20,045 nucleotides of DNA, taken from HyVt-443 sp964544655. Lineage in GTDB: Bacteria > Pseudomonadota > Gammaproteobacteria > Chromatiales > Chromatiaceae. The stretch covers positions 1-20,045 of the forward strand of contig CAZJCM010000042.1 in assembly GCA_964544655.1 (NCBI GenBank), given 5' to 3'. The notes under the pieces were generated by a model, which was given only the letters and a program-made list of their open reading frames with translations, made no database searches and was not told the DNA's origin. Shown here one piece after another: positions 15,235-20,045 of this stretch (position 1 is the stretch's first letter; each line of letters begins with the position of its first letter). The position numbers and the translations under genes were made by a program.

Positions 15235-16611
15235 TCATTTCTCCGGCCATTCAGGGATGACGGACTCCACCCTGGAGATGAGCCGACCCTGGGCCAGCAG
15301 CGTCTCCAGCTGGTCGCCAGGCGCCGCGTCGGTGGCCGACTGCAGCACGCCCTTGTCGGGCAGCAGGCGGGTGATGCTGTATCCACGTTGCAGGGTGGCC
15401 AGCGGACTCAGGGTATGAAGGTTCGCTGCCAGTGCCGCCAGCCGTTGCTGCTTGTGGTGCAGCAGTGCATGCATGGCCAGATGCAGACGCTGCTCCAGCA
15501 GTTGCCGCTGCTGGGCGATGCGGGTGAGAAGATGCAGTGGCGTTTGGGCGCTGAGGCGAGCCTGGATGGTCCGCAACTGCGCGTCAAGCCGCTGGATCCG
15601 GTTGCCAATCGCCAGTCGTAGCCGCTGTTCCAGTTCGTCCAGCCGTTGCTGCCATTGCAGCAGCCGGTTGCCGGGATCCTGTTGCAGCAGTCGCCGATGC
15701 AGATGCGCCAGCCGGTCGGCGGAGCGATCCAGCTGCTGCTGCATGCGTTGCTGCAAGCGCCGATTCAGGTGCTGCAGGTGCTGGGACAGCTCAATCCGGT
15801 CCGGGGTGACCATCTCGGCGGCGGCGGATGGCGTCGGCGCACGCTGGTCGGCCACCAGGTCGGCGATGGTGAAATCGATCTCATGCCCTACGGCGGAAAC
15901 GATGGGGATCCCGGAGTCGGCGATGGCCCGCGCTACCCCCTCGTCGTTGAAGGGCATAAGGTCTTCCAGTGAGCCGCCACCGCGGGTCAGGATCAGCAGG
16001 TCGCAGTCGTGGCGCTGGTTGGCGAGGCGGATCGCCTGACGGATGGCATCGGCGGCATCGTCACCCTGTACCGGAACCGGATAGACGATCACCGGCAGGC
16101 CGGGGAAACGCCGTTTGATGACGCTCAAAACGTCGCGGATGGCGGCGCCGGAAGGGGAGGTGATGACGCCGATGCAGTGGGGAAAGGGGGGCAGTGCCTG
16201 TTTTTTCTCCGGGGCGAACAGGCCCTCTTTGGCCAGCTGCTGCTTCAGCCGTTCGAAGGCCTGACGCAACGCCCCTTCCCCGGCCGCCTCCATGTGCTCT
16301 GCGATCAGCTGGAAATCGCCGCGTCCCTCATACAATCCCACCCGTGCCCGCAACAGTACCTGCATACCGTTTTCCGGACGGAAGCGCAGATAACGCCGCT
16401 GCATGCGGAACATAGCGCAACGCACCTGAGCGTGGCTGTCCTTGAGGGAGAAATAGAGATGACCGGACGCGGGAGCAGCCAGGTTGGAGATCTCGCCTTC
16501 CACCCAGATCAGGGGAAAACTCCCCTCCAACACCGCCCGGACTTCGCTGTTGAGACGGCTTACACTGTATATATCACGTGAAAAACTATCTGCAACAGAA
16601 TGATTAGCCAT
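15235..16611 (-). CDS. xseA: Exodeoxyribonuclease VII large subunit
   Basis: XseA is the catalytic large subunit of exonuclease VII, which degrades single-stranded DNA from both ends together with XseB. The 458 residues match the family (E. coli 456). Seen: the N-terminal OB-fold (VSRLNSEVRAVLEGSFPLIWVEGEISN, then SGHLYFSLKD), the central catalytic domain with GVITSPSGAAIRDV, TRGGGSLEDL and SAVGHEIDFTIADLVAD, and a long Gln/Arg-rich coiled-coil region (about 265-400) typical of the small-subunit docking arm. The ATG at 16611 is only about 12 bases from a perfect -10 box on the same strand, so the transcript may have almost no leader. xseB is not in the window. Confidence 0.96.
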   Translation of the reverse strand: MANHSVADSFSRDIYSVSRLNSEVRAVLEGSFPLIWVEGEISNLAAPASGHLYFSLKDSHAQVRCAMFRMQRRYLRFRPENGMQVLLRARVGLYEGRGDFQLIAEHMEAAGEGALRQAFERLKQQLAKEGLFAPEKKQALPPFPHCIGVITSPSGAAIRDVLSVIKRRFPGLPVIVYPVPVQGDDAADAIRQAIRLANQRHDCDLLILTRGGGSLEDLMPFNDEGVARAIADSGIPIVSAVGHEIDFTIADLVADQRAPTPSAAAEMVTPDRIELSQHLQHLNRRLQQRMQQQLDRSADRLAHLHRRLLQQDPGNRLLQWQQRLDELEQRLRLAIGNRIQRLDAQLRTIQARLSAQTPLHLLTRIAQQRQLLEQRLHLAMHALLHHKQQRLAALAANLHTLSPLATLQRGYSITRLLPDKGVLQSATDAAPGDQLETLLAQGRLISRVESVIPEWPEK

Positions 16612-16622
16612 TAAAAATCCAG

Positions 16623-16628
16623 ATTATA
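16623..16628 (-). promoter_or_regulatory. xseA -10 box
   Basis: Read on the minus strand this is TATAAT, twelve bases upstream of the xseA start codon. The region 16-18 bases further upstream (CCAGGT/GCCAGG) does not resemble TTGACA, so the promoter may need an activator or rely on the -10. Expected transcription start is near 16616-16618, leaving a leader of only about 5-7 bases. Confidence 0.55.
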
Positions 16629-16677
16629 ACCGGGTATTTCATGGACCTGGCCCGGGAGGAAAAAATTGATCATTCAG

Positions 16678-16706
16678 TTTACCTTGAATGGTACAGATTT
16701 TATAAT
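16678..16706 (+). promoter_or_regulatory. guaB promoter (-35 TTTACC, -10 TATAAT)
   Basis: TTTACC (16678-16683) and a perfect TATAAT (16701-16706) are 17 bases apart. Directly downstream is ACCCGG, a GC-rich discriminator, the feature that makes promoters sensitive to (p)ppGpp and DksA; guaBA promoters are stringently controlled in E. coli. Expected transcription start is near 16713, giving a leader of about 110 bases before the guaB ATG. Confidence 0.7.
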
Positions 16707-16721
16707 ACCCGGTTTAATCAT

Positions 16722-16777
16722 AGGAGGCGCTGTCGCTTCAGCGCATGCCGCCCGCTGCAACCGCGAAACCGATCGCG
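16722..16777 (+). other. Structured guaB leader with an unused Shine-Dalgarno
   Basis: A strong AGGAGG (16722-16727) is followed at once by the hairpin GCGCTG-TCGCTT-CAGCGC (16727-16744), directly before an ATG at 16745 that is in frame with guaB. A second stem, CGCGA-AACCGA-TCGCG, lies at 16762-16777. The spacing of 17 bases from AGGAGG to this ATG is too long for normal initiation, and the extra 27 residues are not part of IMP dehydrogenases. The leader may be regulatory. Confidence 0.4.
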
Positions 16778-16825
16778 ACTCCTGAGTTCATTTTTACCGC
16801 CACCAGCCCTGGGGGAACCCGAATT

Positions 16826-18292
16826 ATGCGCCTGCTGCAGGAAGCTCTTACCTTTGACGATGTACTGCTCGTCCCGGCCCACTCCACCGTGCTGCCGAAG
16901 GACGTGGATCTGAGCACCCAGCTCACCCGTGATATCCGGATGAGTATTCCGCTGGTGTCGGCGGCCATGGACACGGTCACAGAATCCCGTTTCGCCATTG
17001 CCCTGGCCCTGGAGGGCGGTATCGGCATCATCCACAAGAACATGACGCCGGAGCAGCAGGCCCGGGAGGTTGTCCGGGTCAAAAAGTACGAGAGTGGTGT
17101 AATCCGTGAACCCATCACCGTTCCCCCCGACACCAGTATCGGTGAGGTGCTGGAACTGACCCGAGCCAACAATATATCAGGCGTGCCGGTGGTGGACGGG
17201 ACAGAGTTGGTGGGTATCGTTACCGCCCGTGATCTTCGCTTCGAGACCAGGATGGGTGATCCGGTACGCAACATCATGACCCGCAAGGATAAGCTGGTGA
17301 CGGTGAAGGAGGGCGCCAGCCGGGCAGAGGCGATAGAGCTGCTGCACAAGTACCGGATCGAGAAGGTGCTGGTGGTGAACGACGCCTTCGAACTGCGTGG
17401 CATGATCACGGTCAAGGATATCCAGAAGGCGAAGGAGAACCCCAAAGCCTGCCGGGACGACCAGGAGCGACTGCGGGCCGGGGCGGCCGTAGGCACTGGT
17501 GAAGGCACTGAAGAGCGGGTCGAGGCGCTGGTGGAAGCTGGCGTCGACATCATCGTCGTGGACACCGCGCATGGCCATTCCCAGGGGGTGTTGAACCGGG
17601 TGGCCTGGGTCAAGAAACACTATCCCGATGTGCAGGTGATCGGCGGCAACATTGCCACCGCCGCTGCCGCCCGGGCCCTGGTGGAGGCCGGCGCCGATGC
17701 GGTCAAGGTAGGCATCGGCCCCGGCTCCATCTGTACTACACGCATCGTCGCCGGTGTCGGTGTGCCCCAGGTGACTGCTGTCGCCAATGTGGCGGAGGAG
17801 TTGAAGGGAACCGGCGTGCCCCTGATCGCAGACGGCGGTCTGCGTTATTCCGGGGACATCGCCAAGATCATCGCTGCGGGCGCCTGGTCCGTCATGATAG
17901 GCGGTCTATTTGCCGGTACCGACGAGTCACCCGGGGAGGTGGAGATCTTCCAGGGTCGTTCTTATAAGTCCTATCGTGGCATGGGTTCACTGGGTGCCAT
18001 GTCCGGCAAGCAGGGCTCCAGCGACCGCTACTTCCAGGAAGACACCACCGACGCCGAGAAACTGGTCCCCGAGGGCATCGAAGGGCGCGTCCCCTACAAG
18101 GGCACCATGCTCAATATCGTCTACCAGCTGCTGGGGGGCATCCGCTCCAGTATGGGCTACACCGGATGCGCCACCATAGAAGAGATGCGCACCAAGCCGG
18201 AGTTCGTGCGCGTCACCAACGCTGGCATGGCCGAATCCCATGTTCATGACGTCACCATCACCAAGGAAGCCCCCAACTACCGCCGCGAATGA
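16826..18292 (+). CDS. guaB: Inosine-5'-monophosphate dehydrogenase
   Basis: IMPDH oxidises IMP to XMP with NAD+, the committed step of guanine nucleotide synthesis; it is a cytosolic tetramer/octamer. With the ATG at 16826 the protein has 488 residues, exactly the E. coli length, and starts MRLLQEALTFDDVLLVPAHS. Two CBS domains (about 95-210, e.g. PITVPPDTSIGEVLELT and LVTVKEGASRAEAIELL) form the regulatory Bateman module. The catalytic loop GPGSICTTR has the nucleophilic Cys303, and the flap carries Arg401-Tyr402 in SSDRYFQ. GGGGGA at 16811 is the likely ribosome binding site. It is cotranscribed with guaA across a 132-base gap. Confidence 0.97.
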   Translation: MRLLQEALTFDDVLLVPAHSTVLPKDVDLSTQLTRDIRMSIPLVSAAMDTVTESRFAIALALEGGIGIIHKNMTPEQQAREVVRVKKYESGVIREPITVPPDTSIGEVLELTRANNISGVPVVDGTELVGIVTARDLRFETRMGDPVRNIMTRKDKLVTVKEGASRAEAIELLHKYRIEKVLVVNDAFELRGMITVKDIQKAKENPKACRDDQERLRAGAAVGTGEGTEERVEALVEAGVDIIVVDTAHGHSQGVLNRVAWVKKHYPDVQVIGGNIATAAAARALVEAGADAVKVGIGPGSICTTRIVAGVGVPQVTAVANVAEELKGTGVPLIADGGLRYSGDIAKIIAAGAWSVMIGGLFAGTDESPGEVEIFQGRSYKSYRGMGSLGAMSGKQGSSDRYFQEDTTDAEKLVPEGIEGRVPYKGTMLNIVYQLLGGIRSSMGYTGCATIEEMRTKPEFVRVTNAGMAESHVHDVTITKEAPNYRRE

Positions 18293-18307
18293 CCAGCCGC
18301 GGTATCC

Positions 18308-18336
18308 GACCGGAGCGGCGCACCGCCGCCCCGGTC
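18308..18336 (+). other. Strong hairpin in the guaB-guaA spacer
   Basis: GACCGG-A-GCGGCG, loop CAC, CGCCGC-C-CCGGTC: thirteen positions face each other with a single A/C mismatch, almost all of them G-C. No T-run follows, so it is not a classical terminator. It lies 15 bases after the guaB stop and about 88 before guaA, and could stabilise the guaB 3' end, pause polymerase, or mark a processing point. Confidence 0.65.
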
Positions 18337-18342
18337 ATCCAG

Positions 18343-18371
18343 TTGGGCGATCAGGCGCGCCAATGGATAAA
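18343..18371 (+). promoter_or_regulatory. Possible secondary guaA promoter
   Basis: TTGGGC (18343-18348) and GATAAA (18366-18371) are 17 bases apart, in a spacer that turns AT-rich towards guaA. Each hexamer departs from consensus by two or three bases, so this is tentative. It would allow guaA expression independent of guaB. Confidence 0.25.
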
Positions 18372-18424
18372 GTCGTTTCTTAGATAATTTTCCTTACCAT
18401 TTGATATTAAAGGAATCATAACCC

Positions 18425-20002
18425 ATGTCCTCAGACATCCACGCGCACCGCGTCCTGATCCTGGACTTCGGCTCTCAGTACACCCAGCTGATCGCACGGC
18501 GGGTGCGCGAGGCCGGGGTCTACTGTGAGATCTGGCCCTACGATAACTGCGAGGACGTCATCGCCGAGCATCGGCCGGCCGGCATTATCCTGTCCGGCGG
18601 GCCGGAATCGGTGACCGGCGAGGATACTCCGCGCGCCCCGCAGGTGGTGTTCGAGCTGGGGGTGCCGGTGTTGGGCATCTGTTACGGCATGCAGACCATG
18701 GCGGCCCAGCTGGGTGGCCGGGTGGCCCCCTCCGAGGCCCACGAATACGGCTACGCTCAAGTGCGGGCCCGGGGCCACTCCAGGCTGCTGCGGGACATCG
18801 AGGACCACACCAGCCCGGAGGGGTACGGGCTGCTGGACGTCTGGATGAGCCACGGGGACCGGGTGGAGGAACTGCCGCCGGGTTTCCACGTGATCGCCGA
18901 GACCGAGAACGCCCCGTTGGCCGGCATGGCCGACGAGGAGCGAGGCTTCTACGGCATCCAGTTCCACCCCGAGGTGACCCACACCCGTCAGGGGCAGCGC
19001 ATCATCGAGCACTTCCTGTTCGATATCTGTGGCTGCGAGGCGTTATGGACCCCGGGCCAGATCATCGAGGACAGCATCCGCCAGGTGCGGGAGCGGGTTG
19101 GCGACGGCAAAGTGCTGCTGGGGCTCTCCGGGGGCGTCGACTCGTCGGTGGTGGCGGCCCTGCTGCACCGGGCCATCGGCGACCAGCTCACCTGCATCTT
19201 CGTGGACAACGGCCTGCTGCGGCTGCACGAGGGGGATCAGGTGATGGCCACCTTCGCCGAGCACATGGGGGTGAAGGTGATCCGGGTTGACGCAGAGCAG
19301 CGCTTTCTGGATGCCCTGAAGGGCGAGCCAGACCCGGAGAAGAAGCGCAAAATCATCGGCAATCTGTTCATCGAGATTTTCGAGGAAGAGGCGGAGAAGC
19401 TGCAGGACGTCAACTACCTGGCCCAAGGCACCATCTACCCGGATGTGATCGAGTCGGCCGGCGCCAAGTCGGGGAAGGCCCATGTCATCAAGTCCCATCA
19501 CAACGTGGGCGGCCTGCCGGACTACATGAAGCTGGAGCTGGTGGAACCCCTGCGTGAGCTGTTCAAGGATGAGGTGCGCAAGATCGGCGTGGAACTGGGT
19601 CTGCCCTACGAGATGGTCTATCGCCATCCATTCCCGGGGCCGGGTCTGGGCGTGCGTATCCTGGGCGAGGTGAAGAAAGAGTACGCCGATCTGCTGCGCG
19701 AGGCGGACCACATCTTCATCGAAGAGCTGCGTAACCACGATCTCTACGATCAGGTGAGTCAGGCCTTCGCCGTGTTCCTGCCGGTCAAATCCGTCGGCGT
19801 GGTGGGGGATGCCCGCCGCTACGAGTTCGTGGTGTCACTGCGGGCGGTGGAGACGGTGGATTTCATGACTGCCCGCTTCGCCCATCTCCCGTTCGAGTTC
19901 CTGGAACTGGTGTCTCGGCGCATCATCAACGAGGTCAGCGGCATTTCGCGGGTCGCTTATGACATCTCCAGCAAGCCGCCGGCCACCATCGAGTGGGAGT
20001 GA
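18425..20002 (+). CDS. guaA: GMP synthase (glutamine-hydrolysing)
   Basis: GuaA converts XMP to GMP using ATP and glutamine. The 525 residues equal the E. coli length. The class I glutamine amidotransferase domain has the triad Cys86 (GICYGMQ), His181 and Glu183 (FHPEV). The ATP-pyrophosphatase domain has the P-loop LSGGVDSSV, and the C-terminal dimerisation domain ends with the family signature PPATIEWE. AAAGGA at 18409-18414 precedes the ATG by ten bases. It is the second gene of the guaBA operon. The local GC content is the highest in the window, with strongly biased codons, consistent with high expression. Confidence 0.98.
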   Translation: MSSDIHAHRVLILDFGSQYTQLIARRVREAGVYCEIWPYDNCEDVIAEHRPAGIILSGGPESVTGEDTPRAPQVVFELGVPVLGICYGMQTMAAQLGGRVAPSEAHEYGYAQVRARGHSRLLRDIEDHTSPEGYGLLDVWMSHGDRVEELPPGFHVIAETENAPLAGMADEERGFYGIQFHPEVTHTRQGQRIIEHFLFDICGCEALWTPGQIIEDSIRQVRERVGDGKVLLGLSGGVDSSVVAALLHRAIGDQLTCIFVDNGLLRLHEGDQVMATFAEHMGVKVIRVDAEQRFLDALKGEPDPEKKRKIIGNLFIEIFEEEAEKLQDVNYLAQGTIYPDVIESAGAKSGKAHVIKSHHNVGGLPDYMKLELVEPLRELFKDEVRKIGVELGLPYEMVYRHPFPGPGLGVRILGEVKKEYADLLREADHIFIEELRNHDLYDQVSQAFAVFLPVKSVGVVGDARRYEFVVSLRAVETVDFMTARFAHLPFEFLELVSRRIINEVSGISRVAYDISSKPPATIEWE

Positions 20003-20009
20003 CTGGAAT

Positions 20010-20030
20010 TTACAAGCTGTTGAGTTGTAA
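20010..20030 (+). other. Short inverted repeat after guaA
   Basis: TTACAA and TTGTAA flank a 9-base loop seven bases after the guaA stop codon. The stem is AT-rich and no T-run is visible before the window ends, so it is not called a terminator. The remaining bases hold no recognisable feature. Confidence 0.25.
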
Positions 20031-20045
20031 CGATTAAATAAATCG

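Larger units (their letters stand above)
16622..16719. repeat. Inverted duplication spanning the xseA-guaB promoter region
   Basis: The arm at 16622-16638 (GATTATAACCGGGTATT) and the arm at 16704-16719 (AATACCCGGTTTAATC) are reverse complements apart from one extra T in the left arm. Eleven bases (AACCGGGTATT/AATACCCGGTT) are perfect. The 65 bases between are unrelated. Each arm overlaps a -10 box, xseA's on the left and guaB's on the right. Confidence 0.85.

Noticed and set aside
16762..16777. PurR-like box in the guaB leader
   Set aside because: CGCGAAACCGATCGCG shares only a loose outline with the E. coli PurR consensus and lacks its central CG dyad, so it was kept only as a stem-loop.
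16745..16825. Extended guaB start, or a separate leader peptide at 16745
   Set aside because: The Shine-Dalgarno is 17 bases away, the extension is not found in IMP dehydrogenases, and the frame runs on into guaB rather than stopping.
1..20045. tRNA or rRNA genes, CRISPR arrays, insertion sequences, prophage genes, toxin-antitoxin pairs
   Set aside because: Intergenic regions were read on both strands and nothing with the needed structure or repeats was found.

Overview
The window reads as chromosomal DNA of a gammaproteobacterium. The block ndk-rlmN-pilW-rodZ-hisS-yfgM-bamB-der and the divergent pair xseA / guaB-guaA are typical gammaproteobacterial arrangements. RelA is of the monofunctional RelA type, and most genes are GC-rich. 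The combination is compatible with a Chromatiales-like, possibly sulfur-oxidising lineage, but that finer placement is inference only.

Layout. Positions 1-1526 hold the 3' end of a large type I secreted, calcium-binding adhesin, closed by a perfect intrinsic terminator. After a 390-base intergenic region comes a TolC/LapE-type outer-membrane channel (1917-3341), probably the exit duct for such an adhesin. relA (3478-5697) follows. A second gene-poor gap (5698-5970) leads into a long co-directional, tightly packed run: ndk, rlmN, pilW, rodZ, hisS, yfgM, bamB, der and a membrane diguanylate cyclase gene (5971-15168). ispG, which usually sits between rodZ and hisS, is missing. xseA lies on the minus strand (15235-16611) and faces away from guaB-guaA (16826-20002) across a bidirectional promoter region. 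The window ends 43 bases after guaA.

How the genes fit together. One theme is envelope and surface: adhesin, outer-membrane channel, PilW (pilus secretin assembly), RodZ (cell shape), BamB (outer-membrane protein insertion), YfgM (translocon-associated), and a diguanylate cyclase whose product commonly governs adhesins of this class. The other theme is guanine nucleotides and translation: GuaB and GuaA make GMP, Ndk makes GTP, RelA turns GTP/GDP into (p)ppGpp, HisRS charges tRNA, RlmN methylates rRNA and tRNA, and Der is a GTPase for 50S assembly.

Most of the window is conserved core genome. The points that stand out are: a PPC domain that appears to be inserted inside a cadherin-like domain of the adhesin, with a sharp GC step just before it; an inverted duplication of a 16-17 base element overlapping the -10 boxes of both xseA and guaB; a strong hairpin between guaB and guaA; a TTG start for rlmN; and the ispG gap. 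No tRNA, rRNA, CRISPR array, insertion sequence or phage gene was seen, and nothing here amounts to a clearly new multi-gene system.
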